48,232 nucleotides of DNA, from assembly GCA_910586305.1 (NCBI GenBank), contig CAJUGS010000024.1, positions 1-48,232 on the forward strand, read 5' to 3'. The DNA comes from an uncultured Duncaniella sp. GTDB taxonomy: Bacteria; Bacteroidota; Bacteroidia; Bacteroidales; Muribaculaceae. The notes beneath the pieces were generated by a model. It was given only the letters and a program-made list of their open reading frames with translations. It had not been told where the DNA came from and did not search any database. Position 1 is the first letter of the stretch. Each line of letters opens with the position of its first letter. This document shows, in pieces, positions 1-7,068 of the stretch. Both the position numbers and the translations under genes were made by a program.

Positions 1-51
1 CGCGACCCTCAGCTTGGAAGGCTGATGCTCTATCAACTGAGCTACTTCCGC
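1..51 (-). tRNA. tRNA-Gly(TCC), 3' part outside window
   Basis: Read on the minus strand, the 5' acceptor strand GCGGAAG begins at 51, followed by the D-arm (AGCTCAGTTG) and an anticodon arm with stem TCAGC/GCTGA and loop CTTCCAA, giving anticodon TCC (Gly). The gene runs off the left edge before the T-arm, so its 3' end is not visible. It is the third gene of a minus-strand tRNA cluster (Thr, Tyr, Gly in transcription order). Confidence 0.93.
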
Positions 52-68
52 ATTGATGAAGTGTGGTG

Positions 69-151
69 TGGGCGAAGATGGATTCGAACCACCGAAGGTA
101 AAAACCAGCAGATTTACAGTCTGCCCCATTTGGCCACTCTGGTATTCGCCC
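69..151 (-). tRNA. tRNA-Tyr(GTA)
   Basis: On the minus strand the acceptor strands GGGCGAA (151-145) and TTCGCCC (76-70) pair perfectly, with an A discriminator at 69. The anticodon arm CAGA-CTGTAAA-TCTG carries GTA. The length of 83 nt and the long variable arm fit a class II tRNA-Tyr. CCA is not encoded directly after the discriminator. It lies 17 nt from tRNA-Gly and 18 nt from tRNA-Thr, so the three are probably one transcript. Confidence 0.96.
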
Positions 152-169
152 TTAATGTTAGTTTAGTTG

Positions 170-243
170 AGCCTCTTGTCGGATTCGAACCAACGACCCC
201 GAGATTACAAATCACGTGCTCTGGCCAACTGAGCTAAAGAGGC
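170..243 (-). tRNA. tRNA-Thr(TGT)
   Basis: On the minus strand the acceptor strands GCCTCTT (243-237) and AAGAGGC (177-171) pair perfectly, and the discriminator is T at 170. The anticodon loop TTTGTAA gives TGT, and the T-arm has the GGTTCGAATCC form. This is the promoter-proximal gene of the tRNA cluster; its 5' end lies 54 nt downstream of a consensus -7 element. Confidence 0.96.
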
Positions 244-296
244 ATTAAGTTTATTGTGCTCTTGCTTTGTGTGAGGCTTTCCTCTCAAAAGCGATG

Positions 297-328
297 CAAA
301 ATTACGCACTATTTTTTAATCATGCAAA
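297..328 (-). promoter_or_regulatory. Promoter of the tRNA-Thr/Tyr/Gly cluster
   Basis: On the minus strand TTTG (328-325) and TAATTTTG (304-297) are separated by exactly 20 bp, matching the Bacteroidetes sigma-ABfr consensus TTTG-N19-21-TAnnTTTG. Transcription would start near 290 and run into tRNA-Thr. Confidence 0.8.
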
Positions 329-399
329 TTTTTCGGGAAAAATTTTCAACAAAAATGATGTTTTTATTGTTTTTAGCCCGTTTTTGCTGTTTTTGGCTC

Positions 400-467
400 A
401 AAAAAACAGGCCGGGTCATCCGTTGTTGCCTCGTCGGTGGACGATGTCGGCGTGGGGATGACCCGGC
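400..467 (-). terminator. Rho-independent terminator of glmS
   Basis: A perfect 12-bp inverted repeat (410-421 GCCGGGTCATCC against 456-467) encloses a 34-nt loop that holds a second small hairpin (431-435 TCGTC with 440-444 GACGA). On the minus strand the stem is followed by CTG and a run of seven T (406-400). It lies about 100 nt past the glmS stop, so the glmS transcript has a long 3' tail. Confidence 0.82.
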
Positions 468-505
468 GGTATCTTGGGTCGGGGATTTGAACTCCCCTTT
501 ATAAC
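468..505 (-). other. tRNA-like 3' fragment (T-arm remnant)
   Basis: On the minus strand this stretch reads GGGGAGTTCAAATCCCCG then ACCCAAG, which looks like a tRNA T-arm followed by the 3' acceptor strand. The sequence upstream on that strand (506-563) has no D-arm or anticodon arm, so it is not a complete gene. It could be a decayed tRNA copy, an old integration scar, or chance. The T-stem has mismatches when the loop is placed canonically. Confidence 0.35.
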
Positions 506-507
506 CT

Positions 508-546
508 TTATAATATGTACGTGTTTATAATTATAATATGTACGTG
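508..546. repeat. Two 16-bp direct repeats past the glmS stop
   Basis: TTATAATATGTACGTG occurs at 508-523 and again at 531-546, a 23-bp period. The pair lies in the AT-rich 3' untranslated stretch of glmS, just before the tRNA-like fragment and terminator. No function is evident. The whole 244-563 gap holds only the tRNA promoter, the glmS terminator, the tRNA-like fragment and this repeat. Confidence 0.6.
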
Positions 547-563
547 CGTGTAGTGCAGTGGCG

Positions 564-2411
564 CTATTCTACCGTCACAGACTTGGCCAGGTTGCGTGGC
601 TGGTCGACATCCTTGCCTTTGTTGACTGCGATGTAATAGGCGAGGAGCTGTAGCGGAATGGAGGCCACGAGCGGGGTGAGGCATTCGGGTACTTCGGGTA
701 TCTCGATGCAGAAGTCGGCAATGTCGTTCATTGCGGTGTTGCCCTTGGATACGATGGCCACCACTGCGCCGCCACGGCTCTTGACTTGCTGTACGTTGGA
801 GATAATCTTGTCGTAGAGCGAGTCGCTCGGGGCTATGATTACGCTGGGCATCTCGTGGTCGATGAGCGCGATGGGTCCGTGCTTCATTTCGGCTGCAGGA
901 TAGCCTTCGGCGTGTATGTAGGATATTTCCTTGAGCTTTAGCGCGCCTTCGAGGGCGGTGGGGTAGTTGTAGCCTCGTCCGAGGTAGAGGAAGTTGTGGG
1001 CATAGGTGAATATGCGCGAGAGCTTCTGTACTTCGGCGTCGACCTTGAGGGTTTCCTCTATTGTTGCCGGGATGGCTTTGAGGGCGGTGGCTATTTCCTC
1101 TATCTGCTCGGGAGATACTGTGCCGCGAAGCTGTCCGACGGCGAGAGCGAACAGTGTGAGCACTGTCACCTGGCCGGTGAAGGCTTTGGTGGACGCTACG
1201 CCGATTTCGGGGCCTACGTGTATATAGGTGCCCGAGTCGGTGGCGCGGGGAATTGATGCTCCGACAACGTTGCACACGCCGTAGACGAAGGCGCCCTTCT
1301 CTTTGGCTATTTCTATTGCGGCAAGGGTGTCGGCGGTCTCTCCTGACTGGGAAATCGATATCACTATGTCCTTGGGGCCGAGCACGGGGTTGCCATAGCG
1401 GAACTCCGATGCATATTCAACCTCTACGGGTATCTGGCAGAAGTCTTGTATCAGTCGTTTGCCTATCAATGCTGCGTGCCACGATGTGCCGCAGGCCACG
1501 AGTGTGATGCGCTCGGCTTCGAGGAATTTCTCCTTGTTTAGCTCCACTCCCGAGAGCACTACCCGGCGGTTGTCGCTTGTGATGCGTCCGCGCAGGCAGT
1601 CGCGCAGGGTGTTCGGCTGCTCGAATATCTCCTTGAGCATGAATGTGTCGTAGCCTCCCTTTTCGAGCTGGGCCAGGGAGAGGCGGAGTTTCTGCACATC
1701 AATCTTGGAGGGCTGGTTGGAGTTGACCGATACGATGCTCAGTGGCTCGCCGCGTTTGATGATTGCCATCTCGTCGTTTTCGAGATAGATTACCTTGTCA
1801 GTGTAGCCGATAATCGGGGTGGCGTCAGACGCTATGAATGTCTCGCCGTCGCCTACGCCTATCACGAGCGGGGAGCTCTTGCGGGCCACGACGAGGGTGT
1901 CGGGGTCGTTGCGTTCCACCACGGCTATGGCATAGGCGCCTTCGACCTGGAGGAGTGCTTCGCGCACCGCTTCGGCAAGTGTGCAGTTGCTTGTGAGCTT
2001 TATGTATTCAATGAGCTGCACGAGCACTTCCGTGTCGGTCTCGCTCTTGAATGTGAATCCGTGGTCGGAGAGCAGCTTTTTGAGCACGGCGTAGTTCTCG
2101 ATGGTTCCGTTGTGTACGAGAGCTATGTCGCCGCTTTGCGACACATGGGGATGGGCGTTGATATCGTTGGGTTCGCCATGGGTGGCCCAGCGGGTGTGGG
2201 CTATGCCTGTGTGGCCGGTGGTGTCACCGGCAGCCGCAGTCTGTTCGAGATTCGATACTTTTCCTTGCGATTTATGCACATTGAGGCACCCATCGGCGTT
2301 GACGAGGGCTACTCCGGCACTGTCATAACCGCGGTACTCAAGGCGTTTGAGTCCTTGGATTAATATTTCATAGGCTCCGTTGGAGCCGAGATAACCTACA
2401 ATTCCACACAT
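564..2411 (-). CDS. glmS: Glutamine-fructose-6-phosphate aminotransferase
   Basis: GlmS makes glucosamine-6-phosphate from fructose-6-phosphate and glutamine, the first committed step to UDP-GlcNAc for peptidoglycan and LPS. The protein has 615 residues, the usual length. It starts MCGIVGYLG, so Cys2 is the amidotransferase nucleophile once Met1 is removed. The N-terminal glutaminase half (HTRWATHGEP, HNGTIENY) is followed by two SIS sugar-isomerase domains (CGTSWHA; SQSGETADT) and the family-typical end KSVTVE. The gene stands alone, divergent from the Lrp-type gene. A hairpin plus T-run in its leader suggests transcriptional attenuation. The start is fixed by the required Cys2. Confidence 0.98.
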   Translation of the reverse strand: MCGIVGYLGSNGAYEILIQGLKRLEYRGYDSAGVALVNADGCLNVHKSQGKVSNLEQTAAAGDTTGHTGIAHTRWATHGEPNDINAHPHVSQSGDIALVHNGTIENYAVLKKLLSDHGFTFKSETDTEVLVQLIEYIKLTSNCTLAEAVREALLQVEGAYAIAVVERNDPDTLVVARKSSPLVIGVGDGETFIASDATPIIGYTDKVIYLENDEMAIIKRGEPLSIVSVNSNQPSKIDVQKLRLSLAQLEKGGYDTFMLKEIFEQPNTLRDCLRGRITSDNRRVVLSGVELNKEKFLEAERITLVACGTSWHAALIGKRLIQDFCQIPVEVEYASEFRYGNPVLGPKDIVISISQSGETADTLAAIEIAKEKGAFVYGVCNVVGASIPRATDSGTYIHVGPEIGVASTKAFTGQVTVLTLFALAVGQLRGTVSPEQIEEIATALKAIPATIEETLKVDAEVQKLSRIFTYAHNFLYLGRGYNYPTALEGALKLKEISYIHAEGYPAAEMKHGPIALIDHEMPSVIIAPSDSLYDKIISNVQQVKSRGGAVVAIVSKGNTAMNDIADFCIEIPEVPECLTPLVASIPLQLLAYYIAVNKGKDVDQPRNLAKSVTVE

Positions 2412-2473
2412 AGAATTTTGATGGATGTCTTGGGATTAGTGGATTAGGCTTACGCCTGTTTGCTTGCTTGATT

Positions 2474-2513
2474 AAAAAAGGTTAGGTTTTCGCAAAACCT
2501 CCGGCGCTTTTTT
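2474..2513 (-). promoter_or_regulatory. Attenuator-like hairpin in the glmS leader
   Basis: Read on the minus strand, AGGTTTT-GCG-AAAACCT (2500-2484) is a perfect 7-bp hairpin. It is flanked by AAAAAAG (2513-2507) and CTTTTTT (2480-2474), which can pair outside it, and it ends in a T-run. It lies between the probable -7 element (2547-2554) and the glmS start at 2411, so it is inside the leader and could stop transcription before the gene. Whether it responds to a signal is inference. Confidence 0.5.
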
Positions 2514-2546
2514 ATGGCTTCCGGCGGTATACGGCATTGCGGATTG

Positions 2547-2554
2547 CAAAATTA
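2547..2554 (-). promoter_or_regulatory. Probable glmS promoter -7 element
   Basis: On the minus strand TAATTTTG matches TAnnTTTG. No TTTG is found 19-21 bp upstream, so only half the consensus is present. The same GCAAAATTA string (plus strand) precedes the tRNA cluster, the pheT gene, the lipoprotein gene at 7025 and the S41 protease gene. Confidence 0.5.
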
Positions 2555-2781
2555 GCGAAAATAATCCTAATAACCTAATTATTTAGAAGTTTTAATAGTG
2601 GAACGGGGTGTGTGGCAGTGGCATAAATTTCGGTAAAACTCGGCTTGAAGTAGGTGAGACATCGTGCTATGAGTCGTCGGTGTGCTGATCGGGTGGAGGA
2701 AAAAACGATATTATCATGTTCTTTTTTAATCAAAATTATGCTATTATATGGCAAAAAGTTTTAAAATTGCTGAAAATTCTG

Positions 2782-2789
2782 TATATTTG
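2782..2789 (+). promoter_or_regulatory. Probable promoter -7 element of the Lrp-type gene
   Basis: TATATTTG matches TAnnTTTG, and an imperfect -33 (TTTT at 2758-2761) lies 20 bp upstream. The start codon at 2849 leaves a leader of about 53 nt. Confidence 0.5.
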
Positions 2790-2848
2790 CCACAGAATTA
2801 AAAAGAAGGCAACCGAAATTATATAAAACGGATATCCATCGAGCAGTC

Positions 2849-3316
2849 ATGGAGAAAATAGACAATCTTGACCGAAAAATACTTGAGATAGTGATGCGCA
2901 ATGCTCGCATCGCTTCCAAGGACGTTGCGCAGGAATGTGGCGTATCACGAGCTGCTATCCACCAGCGCATCCAGCGAATGATAGATTTGAATGTAATCAC
3001 GGGATCGGGCTACAATGTGGATCCTAAAGTGCTCGGCTACCGCACCTGCACCTATATCGGTGTCAATCTCGAGCGCGGTGCCATGTACCGCGAGGTTGTG
3101 CCTGAGCTTGAAAAAATCCCGGAGGTGGTGGAATGTCACTTCACCACAGGGCCCTACACTATGCTCGTCAAACTTTTCGCTCGTGACAACGAACACCTAA
3201 TGGAGCTGCTCAACCACAAGCTCCAGGTCATACCGGGAGTGGTGGGTACGGAGACACTCATATCGCTCGACCACTCCATATCAAGGGTGCTTCCGGTCAC
3301 CTACGATGACAACTGA
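2849..3316 (+). CDS. Lrp/AsnC family transcriptional regulator
   Basis: A 155-residue DNA-binding regulator of the feast/famine family, which usually senses an amino acid or related small molecule as an oligomer. The N-terminal winged helix-turn-helix spans about residues 4-60 (LDRKILEIVMRNARI, DVAQECGVSRAAIHQRIQ). The C-terminal RAM effector domain spans about 66-150, with the usual VVECHFTTGPYTMLVKL strand pair. It is divergent from glmS and lies 52 nt upstream of the GH2 gene in the same direction with no terminator between, so readthrough is possible. The effector cannot be named from sequence. Confidence 0.93.
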   Translation: MEKIDNLDRKILEIVMRNARIASKDVAQECGVSRAAIHQRIQRMIDLNVITGSGYNVDPKVLGYRTCTYIGVNLERGAMYREVVPELEKIPEVVECHFTTGPYTMLVKLFARDNEHLMELLNHKLQVIPGVVGTETLISLDHSISRVLPVTYDDN

Positions 3317-3368
3317 TAAGTATTCTATCCGGATTGCCAATACAAACCTCTTATATCTCATCGTTTGA

Positions 3369-5777
3369 ATGAATTGTTCCTCTCGTCTCAGATTTTTTGC
3401 TCTGGCCGGAATAATTGCCTCGGTCATATCTTCGGCTTCTGTCAGTGCGGTTGAGCGCCGTAGCATTGACAAAGGCTGGGCCTTCTCGTTTGGCCACACC
3501 GATCCGGCACGCGATTTCGACTGTGGCACAGAGTATTTCAACTATCTCACTAAGGCTAATTCCGTACACAACACCGGTCCCTACAGCCGGCAGTTCAACG
3601 ACTCGGCCTGGGTGAGAGTCGACTTGCCTTTCGATTTTGTTGTCGATCTTCCTTTCGACAGCAAGGCCAGTCACAGCCACGGCTATAAGCAAGTGGGCTA
3701 TATGTACCCCTCCACCTCTGTGGGATGGTATCGCAGGAAGTTCAGTATCGACCGATCCGATGAGTCAGAACGGGTCTATCTTGTTTTTGACGGTATATTC
3801 CGCGACAGCCGGGTGTGGGTCAACGGTTTCTATCTCGGTGGAGAGCCGAGCGGATATGCCGAGCAGCGTTACGATATCACTCCCTATCTCAGTGATGGGG
3901 ACGATAATATTATCACCGTCCGTTCCGATGCTACGCTCGAAGAGGGATGGTTCTACGAAGGAGGGGGTATATATCGCCATGCCTGGCTTGAGACAGCACC
4001 TCCTATTCATGTCAAGCCTTCGACACTGAAAGTAAGTTACGGTGTGACCGACACCGAGTGGGGTGGGCCGCTTCCCACGGTGAATGTAAGTGGCACGGTG
4101 GTCAATGCATCTCACCGCCTGCGCGACCAGGGAGTTATAGTGAGGGTGGAGCTGATTGACACCGACGGAAATCCCGTGGGAGGCAACTCGTCGACAGCCA
4201 TATCGATACCATCCTCTATCGCGCCAATGGGCGAGGCAGAGTGGAGTGTTTCGCTTCGGCCTGAGGCGTTGCGTCTGTGGTCGCCCTCATCGCCATCGCT
4301 CTATGATGTGAGGGTCACCGTCGACGAGCCTTCCGGAAAGGATGTCACCACGGTGCGTACCGGTTTCCGCACTCTTTCATTCGATGCCGACAAGGGTCTT
4401 GCCATCAATGGTGAGCCGGTGAGGCTCTATGGTGTAAACCAGCACCAGGATCATGCAGGTGTGGGTGCCGGTATTCCCGACGCGGTCAACGTATATCGTC
4501 TGAAGGAGTTGAAGAAATATGGTGTCAACACCATCCGCACCTCCCACAATCCGGCTACTCCCGAGATGCTTGCCGCCTGCGACTCTCTTGGATTGCTCGT
4601 GGTCGAGGAGAACCGTCTGCTTGGTGTCAATGACTACCATGTAGGGCAGTTCAAGAAGATGATCGACCGCGATTTCAATCATCCGTCGGTGATTATGTGG
4701 AGTGCGGGAAACGAAGAGTGGGGTGTGGAATGGGACAAACGTGGCACCGAGATTGTGTCACAGCTGCGCGATGTTGTCAACGGTCTCGACCCGACGCGCC
4801 CGATGGCTGCGGCAACCAGCGGAGGTCCCACCACTGTGATAAGCCCCGATGTGGCCGGATACAACTACATCATGCAGAATCCTGTGGAGAAATACCGGAC
4901 AGAATACCCGGAGCGCATCGCGTTTGGATCGGAAGAAACCACGGGATGTGGCACAAGAGGGGTCTACTTCGACGACAGGGAGAACGGGCGGATGGCGTCT
5001 ATGAACCGTGTGCCTGAGCTTGAGCGCGATTCGGTCTACAACCGCATAGCGCGTGGTTGGAAATTCTATCGCGACCGTCCATGGCTCCTCGGACTCTGCT
5101 ACTGGACCGGTTTCGACTATCGCGGAGAGCCCAATCCTCTCAAATATCCTGCCACAGGAAGTCAGTTCGGCCTGCTCGACTATGCCGGCTTCCCCAAGGA
5201 CGAGGCTTACTACATCAAGTCGCAATGGGTAGACGAGCCGATGGTACACATCCTGCCCCACTGGAATCTCGAGGGCCACGAGGGAGAGACAATCCCGGTA
5301 TGGGTCTACGGCAATGTGGACGAAGTGGAACTGGTGGTCAACGGAAAGAATCTCGGGAGGAAAAAGATGACTCCCGGCGACTATCTTGGGTGGGATGCTG
5401 TCTACCGTCCCGGCAAGGTGGTGGCCAACGGGTATCGCGACGGACGCAAGGTGGCTGTTTCGAAAATCGAGACCGCCGGCCGTGCTGTCGATGTCAAGGC
5501 CGAAGTGGCTCATGAGCAGGATGGTGTAAGCATTGTCAATGTGAGTCTGGTGGATAAGAAGGGTCGGTTTGTACCCACCGCCTGCGATTCTCTCACCATC
5601 TCACTTCCCGAAGGGGTGGCGCTTCTGGGGGCTGGAAATGGCGATCCCGCGTTCCGCGGAGTGGAGCGTCCTCTTCCAGGCACGGCTCCCGATTTGTTTA
5701 CGATACCTGCTTTCAACGGTCATGCACAGTTCATCCTTTCCGGCGCGACAGGCATCCCGGAGATACGTATTCAATAA
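3369..5777 (+). CDS. Secreted GH2 glycosidase, beta-galactosidase-like
   Basis: A glycoside hydrolase family 2 enzyme of 802 residues, exported by a signal peptide (hydrophobic core about 8-25, probable cut after SVSA). Domain order is a jelly-roll sugar-binding domain (about 30-210; GWYRRKF, VWVNGFYLGG), an Ig-like domain (220-330), a TIM barrel (about 335-620) and C-terminal domains including a DUF4982-like part (VWVYGNVDEVELVVNGKNLG). The acid/base is predicted as Glu449 in WSAGNEEW and the nucleophile as Glu522 in AFGSEET. Retaining mechanism and beta-galactosidase or related exo-glycosidase activity follow from the family; the true substrate is unknown. No SusC/SusD pair is nearby, so it is not in a classical polysaccharide utilization locus. 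Confidence 0.93.
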   Translation: MNCSSRLRFFALAGIIASVISSASVSAVERRSIDKGWAFSFGHTDPARDFDCGTEYFNYLTKANSVHNTGPYSRQFNDSAWVRVDLPFDFVVDLPFDSKASHSHGYKQVGYMYPSTSVGWYRRKFSIDRSDESERVYLVFDGIFRDSRVWVNGFYLGGEPSGYAEQRYDITPYLSDGDDNIITVRSDATLEEGWFYEGGGIYRHAWLETAPPIHVKPSTLKVSYGVTDTEWGGPLPTVNVSGTVVNASHRLRDQGVIVRVELIDTDGNPVGGNSSTAISIPSSIAPMGEAEWSVSLRPEALRLWSPSSPSLYDVRVTVDEPSGKDVTTVRTGFRTLSFDADKGLAINGEPVRLYGVNQHQDHAGVGAGIPDAVNVYRLKELKKYGVNTIRTSHNPATPEMLAACDSLGLLVVEENRLLGVNDYHVGQFKKMIDRDFNHPSVIMWSAGNEEWGVEWDKRGTEIVSQLRDVVNGLDPTRPMAAATSGGPTTVISPDVAGYNYIMQNPVEKYRTEYPERIAFGSEETTGCGTRGVYFDDRENGRMASMNRVPELERDSVYNRIARGWKFYRDRPWLLGLCYWTGFDYRGEPNPLKYPATGSQFGLLDYAGFPKDEAYYIKSQWVDEPMVHILPHWNLEGHEGETIPVWVYGNVDEVELVVNGKNLGRKKMTPGDYLGWDAVYRPGKVVANGYRDGRKVAVSKIETAGRAVDVKAEVAHEQDGVSIVNVSLVDKKGRFVPTACDSLTISLPEGVALLGAGNGDPAFRGVERPLPGTAPDLFTIPAFNGHAQFILSGATGIPEIRIQ

Positions 5778-5800
5778 GACACCACACGTATATTTCTGAT

Positions 5801-5851
5801 ATAAAGCATCGCGGCCACGCATGGATTTCATGCATGGCCGCGATGCTTTAT
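5801..5851. terminator. Bidirectional terminator, GH2 gene / lipoprotein gene
   Basis: A perfect 17-bp inverted repeat, 5801-5817 against 5835-5851, with core GCATCGCGGCCA and a 17-nt loop that can extend the stem. It lies between the ends of convergent genes (5777 on plus, 5859 on minus) and is followed by T-rich sequence on the plus strand. Confidence 0.85.
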
Positions 5852-5858
5852 GATTCTC

Positions 5859-7025
5859 TTATTTTAGATGTGTCGATGCTTTTACGATTGTTTTTTTGTG
5901 GGGATTGTGCTCTTGTACCGGGGGAATCTCTTTGGGTTTTGCCACTGGTTCCGGTTCGGCCTTTTTTATGGTATCGGCCGGGGGGTCAGAGTCGTCATCT
6001 TTGGATGGCTTTACACTTGTGGCCAGGCGTGAGCGAAGAAGGGTGTCGGCTGTGTACAGAGATCTTCCTCTGTATACGTAGTGCCCGGAACTATCTGATA
6101 CTATGTAGAACGGCACAGTCGGAATAGATAGGGTTCTGATCTGGTGTGCGCCTGCTCCTCCGGGTGCCCAGGCCTGTTGCCATATGGCACTGTCTGTTGC
6201 AACGGTCTCTTTCCATCGTGCTGAGTCGCGTGCCAGAGAGATGTCAACAATAGCCAGCCGGCGCAGTGGCATATCTTTGCGCAGCGACTTTAGCCTGTCA
6301 ACAATGGAGTCGGGTTTTCGTGTGTCGGAGAACACGAGAAGCCCATAGCTCTGCATAGCCGAATTGAAGCGCACTGTGGTGTCATTGCCGGTGTGTATGG
6401 ATATGTTTGGAATTTCATTTTTCACCGAGGCGGCAATCTGTGTCCCGAGCAGCGACGCATAGCTTCCCGAAAGCCACACCGGACGGGCTTCGGGGAGAAT
6501 GGTGTTGAGCAGCGAGTCGGCGCTGAGTTCGTGACCGGGAGTGCGGAAGTGGTTTATGAGCAGCATGGTCGAAGCCATCGACCCCGGTGCCGCTTTTATT
6601 TCGCGTGCCACCAGAGCGTTCACCTCGGCTTCGGTGCCGTGGCGCAGGATAGAGTCGTTGGCCGACACGATTGCTGCATAGGCAGCCGACGGCTCGTTAC
6701 CCTCGACCTTTAGTGAAGCCGGTTCGCCAAGTTTCATCTTCACCGATATTTCCTCGCCGTCGCGTGCTATGATGCAGAAAAGCGGTGTGTTGTCGAGTGT
6801 GAATGCTTCGAGCATTGTCGGGCGTGGCAGACTCATTCTCATCTCCACCTTTCCGTCAACCGGGTGGAACGACAGTCGTTTCACACCCCTGTCGGCATAC
6901 ATCACTTCGATTCTCTTGTTGCCAAGTCCCTCTATGTCACATTTCACCACACACTCGTCAGAGCCGCCACAGGCTGCGAGGGTGAGAAATAGGGCGATGG
7001 CCAGAAGATTGTAAAGTCCTTTCAT
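5859..7025 (-). CDS. Lipoprotein with thioredoxin-like fold, active-site Cys absent
   Basis: A 388-residue predicted lipoprotein. The start at 7025 is chosen because it gives a clean signal peptide and lipobox (MKGLYNLL... LTLAAC). Residues about 25-110 resemble the DUF4369-type N-terminal domain found before TlpA/ResA-like oxidoreductases. Residues about 220-330 look like a TlpA-type thioredoxin fold with the cis-Pro strand (STIPTVPFYIV-like, then D-x-x-G), but where WCxxC is expected there is SDTRKPDS and no cysteine. The C-terminal 50 residues are rich in Asp, Pro and Lys. It is the last gene of the fimbrillin operon, 43 nt after the previous stop, with its own -7-like element at 7034-7041. 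A redox role is unlikely; binding or a structural role is inference. Confidence 0.75.
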   Translation of the reverse strand: MKGLYNLLAIALFLTLAACGGSDECVVKCDIEGLGNKRIEVMYADRGVKRLSFHPVDGKVEMRMSLPRPTMLEAFTLDNTPLFCIIARDGEEISVKMKLGEPASLKVEGNEPSAAYAAIVSANDSILRHGTEAEVNALVAREIKAAPGSMASTMLLINHFRTPGHELSADSLLNTILPEARPVWLSGSYASLLGTQIAASVKNEIPNISIHTGNDTTVRFNSAMQSYGLLVFSDTRKPDSIVDRLKSLRKDMPLRRLAIVDISLARDSARWKETVATDSAIWQQAWAPGGAGAHQIRTLSIPTVPFYIVSDSSGHYVYRGRSLYTADTLLRSRLATSVKPSKDDDSDPPADTIKKAEPEPVAKPKEIPPVQEHNPHKKTIVKASTHLK

Positions 7026-7033
7026 AACGCCCG

Positions 7034-7041
7034 CAAAATTA
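7034..7041 (-). promoter_or_regulatory. Possible internal -7 element before the lipoprotein gene
   Basis: On the minus strand TAATTTTG matches TAnnTTTG and lies 9 nt before the start codon at 7025, in the gap after the fimbrillin gene. No correctly spaced TTTG is seen, and the short distance would give an almost leaderless transcript, so this is weak. Confidence 0.3.
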
Positions 7042-7068
7042 GCGAAAAAACTGCAAAGTTGAAACCTG

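Larger units (their letters stand above)
2412..2848. other. 437-bp divergent intergenic region, glmS / Lrp-type gene
   Basis: This gap holds the glmS leader and a hairpin at 2474-2513, a minus-strand -7 element TAATTTTG at 2554-2547 without a clear -33 partner, and a plus-strand -7 element TATATTTG at 2782-2789 for the Lrp-type gene. Between about 2580 and 2740 nothing else is recognised. No convincing short gene was found in it. Confidence 0.6.

Noticed and set aside
508..1275. Long minus-strand reading frame of 255 codons
   Set aside because: It is out of frame within glmS, is Arg/His/Ser-rich and matches no protein family; glmS in the other frame is certain.
3369..5777. Polysaccharide utilization locus around the GH2 enzyme
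   Set aside because: No SusC/SusD pair, hybrid two-component regulator or other glycosidase lies near it.
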